Shown: positions 53,754 to 64,000 of the stretch, piece after piece
Numbering within the stretch: position 1 is the first letter of the stretch
Layout: each line of letters begins with the position of its first letter
Assembly: GCF_900105885.1 (NCBI RefSeq)
Contig: NZ_LT629780.1
Location: 62,001-126,000, forward strand
Direction: 5' to 3'
DNA length: 64,000 bases
Origin: Pseudomonas guangdongensis
GTDB taxonomy: Bacteria > Pseudomonadota > Gammaproteobacteria > Pseudomonadales > Pseudomonadaceae
Translations under genes and position numbers: made by a program
Notes under the pieces: model-generated
Database searches by the model: none
The model's input: only the letters and a program-made list of their open reading frames with translations
Told to the model about the DNA's origin: nothing

Positions 53754-53788
53754 CGACAAGGCCCCGGCATTGCGCCGGGGCCTTGTCG
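53754..53788 (-). terminator. Long GC-rich hairpin after cysNC
   Basis: A 15-bp perfect stem (53754-53768 with 53774-53788) with a five-base loop lies 16 bases beyond the cysNC stop. There is no U-run, but the A/T-ended zapG terminator is just downstream on this strand and may complete termination. Confidence 0.65.
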
Positions 53789-53803
53789 TCTGGCGGATGC
53801 GGA

Positions 53804-55705
53804 TCAGATCGCGCCGCGGCTGCGCAGCAGCGCCAGCACCTGGGCCACGCCCTCCTCCACCGAGGTGGACTGGGTGTCGATCACCAGATCGGCATCCAAC
53901 GGCACGTCGTAGGGGAAGGACTCGCCGGGGATGTTGTCCTCGCCGGCGGCGTACAGGCCCTGCGGATCGCGCTCGCGGCAGGCCTGCGGCGAGGCCTGCA
54001 CGTAAACGGTGATCAGCCGCTCGGCGCCGATGACGGCCCGGGCCTGCTCGCGCCCCTCGGCATCCGGGGCGACGAAGGCCGCCAGGGTCAAGAGACCCGC
54101 CTCGTTGAACTGCTTGGCCACCTGGGCGGCGCGGCGCCAGTTCTCGGCGCGGCCGGCGCGATCCAGCGGCAGGCCCTTGTTCAGGTCGTGACGCAGATTC
54201 TGGCCGTCCAGCACGTAGACCGCGCGACCACTGTCGAACAGCTTGCGCTCGACGGCATAGGCCAGGGTGCTCTTGCCGGCGCCGGAGAGCCCGGAGAACA
54301 GCACGGTGGCCGGCTGCTGACCGAAGCGCGCGGCGCGCTCCTCGGTGCTGACGTGGGCCAGGCGCCCATGGTGACCGTGGCTGTTCTGCCCGGCCAGCGG
54401 GTCGGCGACGATCATCCCGGCACCGACGGTGCCGTTGGTCAGCCGGTCGACGACGATGAACGCGCCGGTGGTGCGGTTGTGGGCGTAGCCATCGAGGGCG
54501 ATGGGCGCATCCAGGCTGACGCGCACCTTGCCGATCTCGTTGAGCTTCAGCTCGCTGGCGGCCAGCTGCTCGAGGCTGTTGACGTCGACACGGTGCTCGA
54601 TGCCGACGATGTTGCCCGGCACATAGCTGGTGGCGCGCTTGATGTCGTATTTCTTGCCCGGCAGCATCGGCTCCTCAGCCATCCACACCAGCATGGCGTC
54701 GAAGCTGTCGGTGACCTGCGGACGGTTGTCGGCATGCACCAGCATGTCGCCGCGCGACACGTCGATCTCGTCTTCCAGGGTCAGGGTCACCGCCTGGCCG
54801 GGGATCGCCTGCTCCAGCTCGCCGTCGAAGGTGACGATGGACTTGACCTTGCTGGTCTTGCCCGACGGCAGCACGGCAATCTCGTCGCCCTTGTGCACGA
54901 TGCCGCTGGCCAGGGTGCCGGCGAAACCGCGGAAGTTCAGGTTCGGGCGGTTGACGTACTGCACCGGGAAGCGCATGTCAGTCAGGTTGCGGTCGGCGGC
55001 GATCTCGACGGACTCGAGGATCTCCATCAGCGACGGCCCCTGGTACCAGGGCGCACGCTCGCTCTTGTTGACCACGTTGTCGCCCTTGAGCGCCGACATC
55101 GGGACGAAGTGCAGCGAGCTGGGCTGCATGCCGATGCGCCCGGCGAACTGCAGGTAGTCGGCCTTGATCGCCTCGAACACGCCCTGATCGAAGTCCATCA
55201 GGTCCATCTTGTTGATGGCCACGACGATGTGCTTGATGCCCAGCAGCGAGGCGATGAAGCTGTGCCGGCGGGTCTGGGTCTGCACGCCGTAGCGGGCATC
55301 GACGAGGATGATCGCCAGGTCGCAGGTCGAGGCGCCGGTGGCCATGTTGCGGGTGTACTGCTCGTGGCCCGGGGTGTCGGCGATGATGAACTTGCGCTTG
55401 GCGGTGGAGAAGTAGCGGTAGGCCACGTCGATGGTGATGCCCTGCTCGCGCTCGGCCTGCAGGCCGTCGACCAGCAGCGCCAGGTCGACGTCATCGCCGG
55501 TGGTGCCGACCTTCTTGGAGTCGCGGGTGATCGCTTCCAGATGATCCTCGTAGATCATCTTGGAATCGTGCAACAGGCGGCCGATCAGCGTGCTCTTGCC
55601 GTCGTCGACGTTGCCGCAGGTGAGGAAGCGCAGCAGCTCCTTGCGTTCGTGCTGGGCCAGGTAGGCGAGGATGTCCTCGCCGATCAGATCAGATTGGTGC
55701 GACAT
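53804..55705 (-). CDS. cysNC: Bifunctional sulfate adenylyltransferase large subunit / APS kinase
   Basis: The 633-aa protein joins two steps of sulfate activation. The N-terminal CysN GTPase has GNVDDGKST (31-39), [11 protein letters not shown] and NKMD, and drives ATP sulfurylation with CysD. The C-terminal CysC kinase has GLSGAGKST near residue 470 and [13 protein letters not shown], and phosphorylates APS to PAPS. The catalytic APS-kinase Ser region ([13 protein letters not shown]) has Ala in the place often held by Ser in SPF-type sequences. The start lies 12 bases after cysD. Confidence 0.96.
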   Translation of the reverse strand: MSHQSDLIGEDILAYLAQHERKELLRFLTCGNVDDGKSTLIGRLLHDSKMIYEDHLEAITRDSKKVGTTGDDVDLALLVDGLQAEREQGITIDVAYRYFSTAKRKFIIADTPGHEQYTRNMATGASTCDLAIILVDARYGVQTQTRRHSFIASLLGIKHIVVAINKMDLMDFDQGVFEAIKADYLQFAGRIGMQPSSLHFVPMSALKGDNVVNKSERAPWYQGPSLMEILESVEIAADRNLTDMRFPVQYVNRPNLNFRGFAGTLASGIVHKGDEIAVLPSGKTSKVKSIVTFDGELEQAIPGQAVTLTLEDEIDVSRGDMLVHADNRPQVTDSFDAMLVWMAEEPMLPGKKYDIKRATSYVPGNIVGIEHRVDVNSLEQLAASELKLNEIGKVRVSLDAPIALDGYAHNRTTGAFIVVDRLTNGTVGAGMIVADPLAGQNSHGHHGRLAHVSTEERAARFGQQPATVLFSGLSGAGKSTLAYAVERKLFDSGRAVYVLDGQNLRHDLNKGLPLDRAGRAENWRRAAQVAKQFNEAGLLTLAAFVAPDAEGREQARAVIGAERLITVYVQASPQACRERDPQGLYAAGEDNIPGESFPYDVPLDADLVIDTQSTSVEEGVAQVLALLRSRGAI

Positions 55706-55717
55706 GATGCGAAACCC

Positions 55718-56635
55718 TTAGAAGTAGCCCTGACGTTTCTTTTCTTCCATCGAGCCTGCGCCATCGTGGTCGATGACCCGGCCCTGGCGCTCGGAAGTGC
55801 GGGTCAGGAGCATTTCCTGGATGATCTCCGGCAGGCTGGTGGCGGTGGATTCCACCGCCCCGGTCAGCGGGTAGCAGCCGAGGGTGCGGAAGCGCACCAT
55901 GCGCTTCTCGATGCGCGCCTTCTCCTCGTCGGACAGGTGTTCGAGGATGCGCTCGTCGTCGATCATGATCAGCGTGCCGTTCTTCTCGATCACCTCGCGC
56001 TCGGCGGCAAAGTACAGCGGCACGATCGGGATACCTTCCAGGTAGATGTACTGCCAGATGTCCAGCTCGGTCCAGTTGGACAGCGGGAACACGCGGATCG
56101 ACTCGCCCTTGGTCACCTTGCCGTTGTAGACGTTCCACAGCTCGGGACGCTGGTTCTTCGGGTCCCAGCGGTGCTTGCTGTCGCGGAACGAGTAGACGCG
56201 CTCCTTGGCGCGCGACTTCTCCTCGTCGCGACGCGCGCCGCCGAAGGCGGCGTCGAAGCCGTACTTGTCCAGCGCCTGCTTCAAGCCTTCCGTCTTCATG
56301 ATGTCGGTGTGCTTGGCGCTGCCGTGGGTGAAGGGGTTGATGCCCTGCGCCACGCCGTCCGGGTTGACATGGGTGATCAGGTCCAGGCCCATCTCGGCGA
56401 CCATCTTGTCGCGGAAGCGGTACATCTCCTGGAACTTCCACTGGGTGTCGACGTGCATCACCGGGAACGGCAGCTTGCCGGGGAAGAAGGCCTTGCGGGC
56501 CAGATGCAGCATGACGGCAGAGTCCTTGCCGATGGAGTACAGCATCACCGGGTTGTCGAACTCGGCGGCCACCTCGCGGATGATGTGGATGCTTTCCGCC
56601 TCCAGCTGCTTCAGATGCGTCAGTTTGTCGACCAT
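55718..56635 (-). CDS. cysD: Sulfate adenylyltransferase small subunit CysD
   Basis: CysD forms APS from sulfate and ATP together with CysN. The protein has 305 aa. The PP-loop is [38 protein letters not shown] and the C-terminal EKKRQGYF are typical. It is the first gene of cysD-cysNC. Its upstream region holds an inverted repeat that could be a CysB site. Confidence 0.97.
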   Translation of the reverse strand: MVDKLTHLKQLEAESIHIIREVAAEFDNPVMLYSIGKDSAVMLHLARKAFFPGKLPFPVMHVDTQWKFQEMYRFRDKMVAEMGLDLITHVNPDGVAQGINPFTHGSAKHTDIMKTEGLKQALDKYGFDAAFGGARRDEEKSRAKERVYSFRDSKHRWDPKNQRPELWNVYNGKVTKGESIRVFPLSNWTELDIWQYIYLEGIPIVPLYFAAEREVIEKNGTLIMIDDERILEHLSDEEKARIEKRMVRFRTLGCYPLTGAVESTATSLPEIIQEMLLTRTSERQGRVIDHDGAGSMEEKKRQGYF

Positions 56636-56727
56636 GGCTACTCACATAAGACAGACGGATTGCGGCCAGCGGGCCGCGGACGTGCGCGCACGATAGCACG
56701 CTCCTCGACTTCTAATAAGCCGACACA

Positions 56728-56746
56728 ATAGAACCAATCATTCTAT
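56728..56746. repeat. Inverted repeat ATAGAA-N7-TTCTAT upstream of cysD
   Basis: The two perfect 6-base arms (56728-56733 and 56741-56746) lie in an A/T-rich strip between cysD and the nif3-like gene, 93-111 bases upstream of the cysD ATG. The place suits a transcription factor such as CysB, though CysB sites are weakly conserved and the assignment is a guess. Confidence 0.45.
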
Positions 56747-56771
56747 AAATATGCCGGGATTCCTGCGCCGT

Positions 56772-57530
56772 TCAGACCGGGTTGTCGCAGTCGACGAAGC
56801 GATGCTCGATGCCGAAGCGCTCGGCCAGCCATTCGCCCAGCGCCTGCACGCCGTAACGCTCGGTGGCATGATGGCCGGCGGCGAGGTAGCTGATGCCGCT
56901 CTCGCGGGCGCTGTGCACGGTGGACTCGGACACCTCGCCGCTCAGGTAGGCGTCCACGCCGGCGGCCAGCGCCTGCTCGATGTAGCCCTGCGCCGCGCCG
57001 GTGCACCAGCCGACCCGACGGATCGGCCGCCCGGCGTCGATCAGCAAGGGCGCGCGGCCCAGTACCTGCGCCACCTGTGCGGCGAACGCGGCCGGTTCCA
57101 GCATCTGCGCCAGGCTGCCGACCAGGCCCACCGAGCGCGGATTGCCCGGCTCCAGCGGCCCCTCGATGCGCAGGCCGAGACGGCGGGCCAGCTGCACGTT
57201 GTTGCCCAGCTCGGGATGCACGTCCAGCGGCAGGTGGTAGGCGACCAGGCTGATGTCGTGGGTCAGCAGGGTCTTCAGCCGGCGCTGCTTCATGCCGACC
57301 ACGCAGGGGTTCTCGCTCTTCCAGAAGTAGCCGTGATGGACCAGCACCAGGTCGGCCTGGGCCTCGACCGCCGCATCGAGCAGCGCCTGGCTGGCGGTCA
57401 CCCCGCTGACGATGCGGCGCACCTCGGCGCGGCCCTCGACCTGCAGGCCGTTGGGGCAGTAGTCGCTGATGCGCGCCGCATCCAGATGGCGGTCGCATTC
57501 GGCGACCAGGGTGTTCAGGGCAACGCTCAC
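56772..57530 (-). CDS. Nif3/YbgI-like dinuclear metal-binding protein
   Basis: This 252-aa protein of the Nif3-like (DUF34) family binds two metal ions. Candidate ligands are in VHHGYFW (63-69), AYHLPLDVHPELGNN and, near the C-terminus, AGHHATERYG. ISDYCPNGLQVEG near the start is the family hallmark. The old label GTP cyclohydrolase type 2 is unproven; a general role in metal or nucleotide homeostasis is suggested. It is divergent from algW (107 bases between starts) and lies upstream of cysD on the same strand. Confidence 0.92.
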   Translation of the reverse strand: MSVALNTLVAECDRHLDAARISDYCPNGLQVEGRAEVRRIVSGVTASQALLDAAVEAQADLVLVHHGYFWKSENPCVVGMKQRRLKTLLTHDISLVAYHLPLDVHPELGNNVQLARRLGLRIEGPLEPGNPRSVGLVGSLAQMLEPAAFAAQVAQVLGRAPLLIDAGRPIRRVGWCTGAAQGYIEQALAAGVDAYLSGEVSESTVHSARESGISYLAAGHHATERYGVQALGEWLAERFGIEHRFVDCDNPV

Positions 57531-57578
57531 GGTGATCCTCCGTTACAGTTGGCGACTGCCGGGCAGCCACCAGCCTCG

Positions 57579-57584
57579 TATAAT
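57579..57584 (+). promoter_or_regulatory. Consensus -10 element of algW
   Basis: TATAAT lies 54 bases before the algW ATG. No matching -35 hexamer is seen at 16-18 bases, so strength is uncertain. Confidence 0.5.
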
Positions 57585-57637
57585 GCCCGCCACCTTAATT
57601 GGCCCTCCTCTTTTCCTGCAAGCCCAAGGATGCCGCG

Positions 57638-58783
57638 ATGCACAAGGCCCTGCGCTACCTCGGCGGACCGGCGATTGCCGGTCTGCTGCTGGCACTTCTG
57701 ATCATCCTGCTGTTCCCCCAGTGGCTCGGCCTGGAGCGCTCGGAACTCGACCTGCGCGAGGCGCCGCGCCTGGGCATCGCGCAGAGCGGGCCGGTGTCCT
57801 ACGCCGATGCGGTGGAGCGCGCCGCGCCCACGGTGGCCAACCTGTACACCACCAAGGTGGTCAGCAAGCCGAGCAATCCGCTGTTCGGCGACCCGCAGTT
57901 CCGCCGCTTCTTCGGCGACAACCTGCCCCAGCAGCGGCGCATGGAGTCGAGCCTGGGCTCGGCGGTGATCATGAGCCCCAAGGGCTACCTGCTGACCAAC
58001 AACCATGTGGTGGCCGGCGCCGACCAGATCGTCGTGGCCCTCAAGGACGGTCGCGAGACCCTGGCACGGGTGATCGGCAGCGACCCGGAAACCGACCTGG
58101 CGGTGCTGAAGATCGACCTGCCGGCGCTGCCGGCGATCACCCTCGGCCACTCCGACGACATCCGCATCGGCGACGTTTCGCTGGCCATCGGCAACCCGTT
58201 CGGCGTCGGCCAGACGGTGACCATGGGCATCATCAGCGCCACCGGGCGCAACCAGTTGGGCCTGAACACCTACGAGGACTTCATCCAGACCGACGCGGCG
58301 ATCAACCCGGGCAATTCCGGCGGCGCGCTGGTGGACGCCCACGGCAACCTGATCGGCATCAACACGGCGATCTTCTCCCGCTCCGGCGGCTCGCAGGGCA
58401 TCGGCTTCGCGATTCCCACCAAGCTGGCGCTGGAAGTGATGCAGGCGATCATCGAGCACGGCCAGGTGATCCGCGGCTGGCTGGGCATCGAGGTGCAACC
58501 GCTGACTGCCGAACTGGCCGAGTCCTTCGGCCTGGCCGGGCGCAGCGGGATCATCGTCGCCGGCATCTACCGCGCCAGCCCGGCGCTGCGCGCCGGGCTG
58601 CAGCCGGGCGACGTGATCCTCGCCCTCGACGGCGAACCGGTCAGCGACGGCCGTCAGGCGATGAACCAGGTGGCACGCAAGCGTCCCGGCCAGGGCGTGC
58701 GCATCGACGTCGTGCGCGGCGGCGAGCAGCTCACCCTGAGCGCCGAGGTCGGCGTGCGCCCGGCGCCATCCGGCGCCGAATGA
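57638..58783 (+). CDS. algW: Periplasmic site-1 serine protease AlgW (DegS-like)
   Basis: AlgW senses misfolded outer-membrane proteins and makes the first cut in anti-sigma factor MucA, releasing AlgU (sigma E). The 381-aa protein has an N-terminal anchor helix (about 13-26) and a trypsin-like domain with triad H123 (TNNHVV), D153 (TDLAVLKI) and S227 (NPGNSGGAL). A single PDZ domain follows (GIIVAGIYRASPALRAGLQPGDVIL). One PDZ plus a membrane anchor marks the DegS type rather than DegP. The ATG at 57638 is preferred to an upstream codon that lacks a ribosome site. Confidence 0.95.
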   Translation: MHKALRYLGGPAIAGLLLALLIILLFPQWLGLERSELDLREAPRLGIAQSGPVSYADAVERAAPTVANLYTTKVVSKPSNPLFGDPQFRRFFGDNLPQQRRMESSLGSAVIMSPKGYLLTNNHVVAGADQIVVALKDGRETLARVIGSDPETDLAVLKIDLPALPAITLGHSDDIRIGDVSLAIGNPFGVGQTVTMGIISATGRNQLGLNTYEDFIQTDAAINPGNSGGALVDAHGNLIGINTAIFSRSGGSQGIGFAIPTKLALEVMQAIIEHGQVIRGWLGIEVQPLTAELAESFGLAGRSGIIVAGIYRASPALRAGLQPGDVILALDGEPVSDGRQAMNQVARKRPGQGVRIDVVRGGEQLTLSAEVGVRPAPSGAE

Positions 58784-58807
58784 GCGGGCGCGTCTGCCCG
58801 AGAAACA

Positions 58808-58833
58808 CGAACGGCGCCCGCAGGCGCCGTTCG
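58808..58833. terminator. Hairpin between convergent algW and hisC
   Basis: CGAACGGCGCC/GGCGCCGTTCG (58808-58818 with 58823-58833) is an 11-bp perfect stem with a CGCA loop. It lies 25 bases after the algW stop and 17 beyond the hisC stop. U-runs are absent, so it is called terminator by place and shape. Confidence 0.7.
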
Positions 58834-58849
58834 CAGCTCAGCAGCGGAC

Positions 58850-59908
58850 TCAGGCCAGCAGCTCGCCCAGCGCCTCCTGCAGCGCCATGTTCTGCTCGGC
58901 GTCGCCGACGGTGATGCGCAGGAACTGACTGATGCGCTCCTGCTTGAAGTGGCGCACGATCACCCCGCGCTCGCGCAGCCCGGCGGCCAGCTCGGCGGCG
59001 TCACGCTGCGGATGGCGGGCGAACACGAAGTTGGCCGCCGAGGGCAGCACCTCGAAGCCCAGGTCCTGCAGGTCCACCACCAGTTGCTCGCGGCTAGCGA
59101 CCACGGTCTGGCAGGTCTGCTCGAAGTAGTCCTGGTCCTCGAAGGCCGCCACCGCCCCGGCCAGCGCCAGGCGATCCAGCGGGTAGGAGTTGAAGCTGTT
59201 CTTGACCCGCTCCAGCGCCTCGATCAGCTCGGCGTTGCCGACCGCCAGGCCGACCCGCAGGCCGGCCAGCGAGCGCGACTTGGACAGGGTCTGGGTGACC
59301 AGCAGGTTGGGGTACTCGTCGACCAGGCTGATCGCGCTTTCGCCGCCGAAGTCGATGTAGGCCTCGTCGACCACCACCACCGAGTCGCCGTTGTCTTCCA
59401 GCAACTGACGGATCGCCGCCAGCGGCAGCAGGCAGCCGGTCGGCGCGTTGGGGTTGGGGAAGATGATCCCGCCGTTGGGCCGTGCGTAGTCGGCGACCGC
59501 GATGCGGAACTGTGCGTCCAGCGGCACCGCCTCGAAGGGAATGCCGTACAGGCCGCAGTACACCGGATAGAAGCTGTAGCTGATGTCCGGGAACAGCAGC
59601 GGCTGGCCGTGCTGGAACAGCGCGTGGAACACGTGGGCCAGCACCTCGTCGGAGCCGTTGCCGACGAACACCTGGGCGGGCTGCACGCCGTAGTAGTCGG
59701 CCACGGTCTGCTTGAGCCGCTCGCCGTTGGGGTCCGGGTACAGACGCAGGTCGTCGCCCAGCTCGGCGCGGATCGCCTCCAACACCTTGGGCGACGGGCC
59801 ATAGGGGTTCTCGTTGGTGTTGAGCTTGACCAGCCGGCTCATCTTCGGCTGCTCGCCCGGCACATAGGGCACCAGGTCCTTGACGAAGGGGCTCCAGAAT
59901 TTGCTCAC
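58850..59908 (-). CDS. hisC: Histidinol-phosphate aminotransferase
   Basis: This PLP enzyme converts imidazole acetol-phosphate to histidinol phosphate. The protein has 352 aa. The PLP lysine is in [38 protein letters not shown] and VDEAYIDF are typical. It lies 110 bases downstream of hisD on the same strand, with two imperfect palindromes between, in the order hisG-hisD-hisC. Confidence 0.96.
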   Translation of the reverse strand: MSKFWSPFVKDLVPYVPGEQPKMSRLVKLNTNENPYGPSPKVLEAIRAELGDDLRLYPDPNGERLKQTVADYYGVQPAQVFVGNGSDEVLAHVFHALFQHGQPLLFPDISYSFYPVYCGLYGIPFEAVPLDAQFRIAVADYARPNGGIIFPNPNAPTGCLLPLAAIRQLLEDNGDSVVVVDEAYIDFGGESAISLVDEYPNLLVTQTLSKSRSLAGLRVGLAVGNAELIEALERVKNSFNSYPLDRLALAGAVAAFEDQDYFEQTCQTVVASREQLVVDLQDLGFEVLPSAANFVFARHPQRDAAELAAGLRERGVIVRHFKQERISQFLRITVGDAEQNMALQEALGELLA

Positions 59909-59939
59909 GCCCTTCTCTCCTCGAATTCGATCTGCTTGG

Positions 59940-60016
59940 CGTCGGGTGGGAAACCGCGCAGCGCTTCCCCCCAGTTACGTCAGGTGGAAAAGGCCTACGG
60001 CCGTTTCCACCCCACG
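59940..60016. repeat. Two adjacent degenerate palindromic elements between hisD and hisC
   Basis: The better unit has arms GGTGGAAA (59983-59990) and TTTCCACC (60004-60011) around AGGCCTACGGCCG, itself symmetric. The left neighbour (59944-59973) has similar GGGTGGGAA and CTTCCCCCC arms. Both are flanked by CGTC or ACG-like ends. They resemble dispersed REP-like palindromes seen in pseudomonad intergenic DNA. Confidence 0.55.
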
Positions 60017-60018
60017 GC

Positions 60019-61326
60019 TTACTTGATGCGGTACTCGGCGCTGCGCGCGTGGGCGGTCAGCGACTCGCCGCGCGCCAGCACCGAGGCGGTCTTGCCCAGC
60101 TCGGAGGCACCTTCGGCGGAACAGAAGATGATCGACGAGCGCTTCTGGAAGTCGTAGACCCCCAGCGGCGAGGAGAAGCGCGCGGTGCCGGAGGTCGGCA
60201 GTACGTGGTTGGGGCCGGCGCAGTAGTCGCCCAGCGCCTCGGCGGTGTAGCGCCCCATGAAGATCGCGCCGGCATGGCGGATCTGCGGCAGCCAGGCCTG
60301 CGGATCGGCCACCGACAGTTCCAGGTGCTCGGGGGCGATGCGGTTGGCCACGGCGATGGCCTGCTGCATGTCGGCGACCTGGATCAGTGCGCCGCGGCCC
60401 TCCAGCGAGGTGCGGATGATCTCGGCGCGTTCCATGGTCGGCAGCAGGCGGGCGATACTCTCGGCCACCTTGTCGAGGAACCCGGCGTCCGGGCTGACCA
60501 GGATCGACTGGGCGTCCTCGTCGTGCTCGGCCTGGGAGAACAGGTCCATGGCGATCCAGTCCGGATCGGTCTGGCCGTCGCAGACCACGAGGATCTCCGA
60601 GGGACCGGCGATCATGTCGATGCCGCACTGGCCGAACACGTGGCGCTTGGCGGTGGCTACATAGATGTTGCCCGGGCCGACGATCTTGTCGCACTGCGGC
60701 ACACTCTCGGTGCCGTAGGCCAGTGCGGCCACGGCCTGGGCGCCACCGATGGTGAACACCCGGTCGACCCCGGCCACGCAGGCAGCGGCCAGCACCAGCT
60801 CGTTGAGTTCGCCGCGCGGGGTCGGCACCACCATCACCACCTCGGGCACCCCGGCGACCTTGGCCGGAATGGCGTTCATCAGCACCGAGGACGGATAGGC
60901 AGCCTTGCCGCCTGGCACGTACAGGCCGGCGCGGTCCAGCGCCGTGACCTGCTGGCCGAGCACGGTGCCGTCGGCTTCGGTGTAGGTCCAGGAGTCCTGC
61001 TTCTGCCGCTCGTGGTACCGGCGCACGCGCTCGGCGGCCTGCTCCAGCGCCGTGCGCTGCTCGGCGCTGATGCGGCTCAGCGCCAGCTCCAGACGCTCGC
61101 GCGGCAGGATCAGCTCGGCCATGGCTGTCGCCGGGACACCGTCGAAGCGCTGGGTGAACTCCACCAGCGCGGCATCGCCCCGCTCGCGCACGGCCTGGAT
61201 GATCTCCAGCACCCGCTGGTTGACTGCGTCGTCGGACACGCTCTCCCAGCTCAGCAGATGATCCAGATGAGCGGCGAACTGCGGATCGGCGGCATCGAGT
61301 CGGCGGATGGCGAGTGGTGCGGTCAT
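60019..61326 (-). CDS. hisD: Histidinol dehydrogenase
   Basis: HisD oxidises histidinol to histidine in two NAD-dependent steps with bound zinc. The protein has 435 aa. [69 protein letters not shown] and the catalytic EHLELSV are all present. It lies 165 bases downstream of hisG. Confidence 0.97.
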   Translation of the reverse strand: MTAPLAIRRLDAADPQFAAHLDHLLSWESVSDDAVNQRVLEIIQAVRERGDAALVEFTQRFDGVPATAMAELILPRERLELALSRISAEQRTALEQAAERVRRYHERQKQDSWTYTEADGTVLGQQVTALDRAGLYVPGGKAAYPSSVLMNAIPAKVAGVPEVVMVVPTPRGELNELVLAAACVAGVDRVFTIGGAQAVAALAYGTESVPQCDKIVGPGNIYVATAKRHVFGQCGIDMIAGPSEILVVCDGQTDPDWIAMDLFSQAEHDEDAQSILVSPDAGFLDKVAESIARLLPTMERAEIIRTSLEGRGALIQVADMQQAIAVANRIAPEHLELSVADPQAWLPQIRHAGAIFMGRYTAEALGDYCAGPNHVLPTSGTARFSSPLGVYDFQKRSSIIFCSAEGASELGKTASVLARGESLTAHARSAEYRIK

Positions 61327-61491
61327 GGCAAAGCCTCTCTGGCGTCAGCGTGTTGGGGCGCCGCTAGATTATCAGGCCTTCCGCACGGGCACCCGGCAAT
61401 TGTGGCTATGACGCGGATAGGCCGGCGCGACGGGAAGTCGCGACGGGGGTTGCCGGCCGGCCCGCGGCGGGCGGGCCGGCGGCAGGGCTCC

Positions 61492-62127
61492 TCAGGCGTC
61501 GTGGCGGGAGGCCACGGCCTGGCGCAGGGTGTCGATCAGGGCCTGGATGCGCGCGTGCTGCATCTTCATCGAGGCCTTGTTGACCACCAGGCGCGAGCTG
61601 ATGTGAGCGATCAGCTCCTGGGGCTCCAGGCCGTTGGCGCGCAGGGTGTTGCCGGTGTCGACCACGTCGATGATCTTGTCGGCCAGCCCCACCAGCGGCG
61701 CCAGCTCCATCGAGCCGTACAGCTTGATGATGTCGACCTGGCGACCCTGTTCGGCGTAGTAGCGCTTGGCGACGTTGACGAACTTGGTCGCCACCCGCAG
61801 GCGGCCGCGCGGCTCGGCGGCGCCGACCGCGCCGGCGGTCATCAGCTTGCAGCGGGCGATCTGCAGGTCCAGCGGCTCGTAGAGGTTCTGCGCGCCGTAC
61901 TCCAGCAGCACGTCCTTGCCGGCCACGCCGAGGTCGGCGGCGCCGTGTTCGACATAGGTCGGCACGTCTGTGGCGCGCACGATCAGCAGGCGCACGTCGG
62001 GCTGGGTGGTGGGAATGATCAGCTTGCGGCTCTTGTCCGGATTCTCGGTCGGCGCGATGCCGGCCGCGGCCAGCAGCGGCAGGGTGTCGTCGAGGATGCG
62101 GCCCTTGGACAGCGCGATGGTCAGCAT
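61492..62127 (-). CDS. hisG: ATP phosphoribosyltransferase, short form HisG
   Basis: HisG catalyses the first step of histidine synthesis. The protein has 211 aa, so it is the short form that lacks the regulatory C-terminal domain and needs HisZ, which is not in the window. [38 protein letters not shown] and the phosphate-binding [14 protein letters not shown] are typical. The start lies 9 bases after the murA stop. Confidence 0.96.
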   Translation of the reverse strand: MLTIALSKGRILDDTLPLLAAAGIAPTENPDKSRKLIIPTTQPDVRLLIVRATDVPTYVEHGAADLGVAGKDVLLEYGAQNLYEPLDLQIARCKLMTAGAVGAAEPRGRLRVATKFVNVAKRYYAEQGRQVDIIKLYGSMELAPLVGLADKIIDVVDTGNTLRANGLEPQELIAHISSRLVVNKASMKMQHARIQALIDTLRQAVASRHDA

Positions 62128-62136
62128 GAGTTACCC

Positions 62137-63665
<1,529 letters not shown>

Positions 63666-63710
63666 AACTCAACCTCGATGGGGACCTGCTGGAACGGGCG
63701 GCCATCATAC

Positions 63711-63750
63711 AAAAAAGCCCCGCCGGCTGCGAATCCCGCGGCCAGCGGGG
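63711..63750 (-). terminator. Intrinsic terminator of the mla operon
   Basis: On the minus strand CCCCGCTGGC pairs with GCCGGCGGGG (one T-G pair) around a 13-base loop. TTTTTT follows (plus 63711-63716). It begins directly after the mlaB stop. Confidence 0.88.
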
Positions 63751-63752
63751 AC

Positions 63753-64000
63753 TCAGTCGGCCAGCGGCAGCAGTTCGAGCAGACCGTAGACCTCGGCGAC
63801 CTGGCGCAGGTCGGCGGGCAGGTTGCAAATCCGCAGACGCTTGCCGGTGGCCTGGGCGTCGCGCAGCAGACAGAGCAGCAGCGACAGGCCGACGCTGCTG
63901 CTCTGCTCGATGCCGGCGCAGTCCAGCGTCACCTCCGCCGCGACGCCGGCGGCCAGCAGACGCCGCGCGGCGCCGCGCAGCTCGGCGCCGACATGCATGT
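63753..64000 (-). CDS. mlaB: STAS-domain protein MlaB, 5' end outside window
   Basis: MlaB is the cytoplasmic STAS subunit of the MlaFEDB phospholipid transporter that keeps outer-membrane lipid asymmetry. About 82 C-terminal residues are visible. VTLDCAGIEQSSSVGLSLLLCLLRDAQATGKRLRICNLP is the STAS core, with Ser-Ser-Ser-Val-Gly at the helix start. The first beta strands are missing, so the gene continues beyond base 64,000; an in-frame ATG at 63998 is probably internal. Place next to ibaG and murA supports the call. Confidence 0.88.
   Translation of the reverse strand, partial: MHVGAELRGAARRLLAAGVAAEVTLDCAGIEQSSSVGLSLLLCLLRDAQATGKRLRICNLPADLRQVAEVYGLLELLPLAD

Noticed and set aside
61450..61486. 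GC-rich hairpin after hisG as a terminator
   Set aside because: The repeat of GGCC-type units folds, but there is no U-run and hisD follows on the same strand, so it was not called.

Overview
The window is a 64 kb piece of chromosome from a high-GC gammaproteobacterium, almost certainly Pseudomonas in the broad sense. The gene order from ampG to the mla operon (ampG, mscS, yajQ, panE, Nudix/ThiE-like, argJ, secA, dciA, lpxC, the dcw cluster, rnpB, rsmI, lpoA, yraN, gmhA, dolP, sspBA, petABC, rpsI-rplM, zapE, trpS, zapG, cysNC/cysD, nif3-like, algW, hisC-hisD-hisG, murA, ibaG, mlaB) follows, from memory, the P. aeruginosa PAO1 order around PA4393-PA4452. I see no tRNA, prophage, insertion sequence or CRISPR array. 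Both window edges cut a gene: ampG lacks its 5' part and mlaB lacks its start.

Layout. Bases 1-4,400 hold ampG, mscS, yajQ, panE, a PduO-type cobalamin adenosyltransferase and a DUF3820 gene. Bases 4,490-11,360 look accessory: two small membrane proteins, then an extracytosolic redox and metal locus. That locus has an ApbE flavin transferase, a PepSY/flavodoxin/FAD membrane reductase and an exported DUF2271 protein carrying a flavinylation motif. They diverge from a P1B-5-type metal ATPase with a C-terminal hemerythrin domain, and a CTTAA-N6-CTTAA direct repeat lies between the two units. Bases 11,500-17,300 hold the Nudix-ThiE fusion, argJ, secA and dciA. Bases 17,300-35,230 are lpxC followed by the complete dcw cluster (mraZ, rsmH, ftsL, ftsI, murE, murF, mraY, murD, ftsW, murG, murC, ddlB, ftsQ, ftsA, ftsZ) on the minus strand. 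Many start/stop overlaps couple these genes, and a promoter with three MraZ half-sites precedes mraZ. rnpB lies at 35,453-35,800.

Bases 35,840-45,000 carry envelope, stringent-response, cytochrome bc1 and ribosomal protein genes. Bases 45,260-49,640 are a second block that seems out of place relative to P. aeruginosa: a M48 lipoprotein protease, a divergent YedK/HMCES-like protein, two tiny overlapping genes, an acyltransferase, a membrane protein and the YajG lipoprotein. Bases 49,740-64,000 return to the conserved backbone: zapE, trpS, an alpha/beta hydrolase, zapG, sulfate activation, a Nif3-like gene, algW, histidine biosynthesis, murA, ibaG and mlaB.

The backbone mainly serves cell-wall synthesis and division: precursor synthesis by murA and murC-F, lipid steps by mraY and murG, septal synthesis by ftsW and ftsI, and the divisome genes ftsZAQL, zapE and zapG. 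Outer-membrane homeostasis genes (lpxC, lpoA, dolP, gmhA, mla, algW) go with it. The most unusual part is the 5.3-11.4 kb redox/metal locus, read here as a candidate iron (or nickel) reduction and export module with covalently bound FMN as electron carrier.
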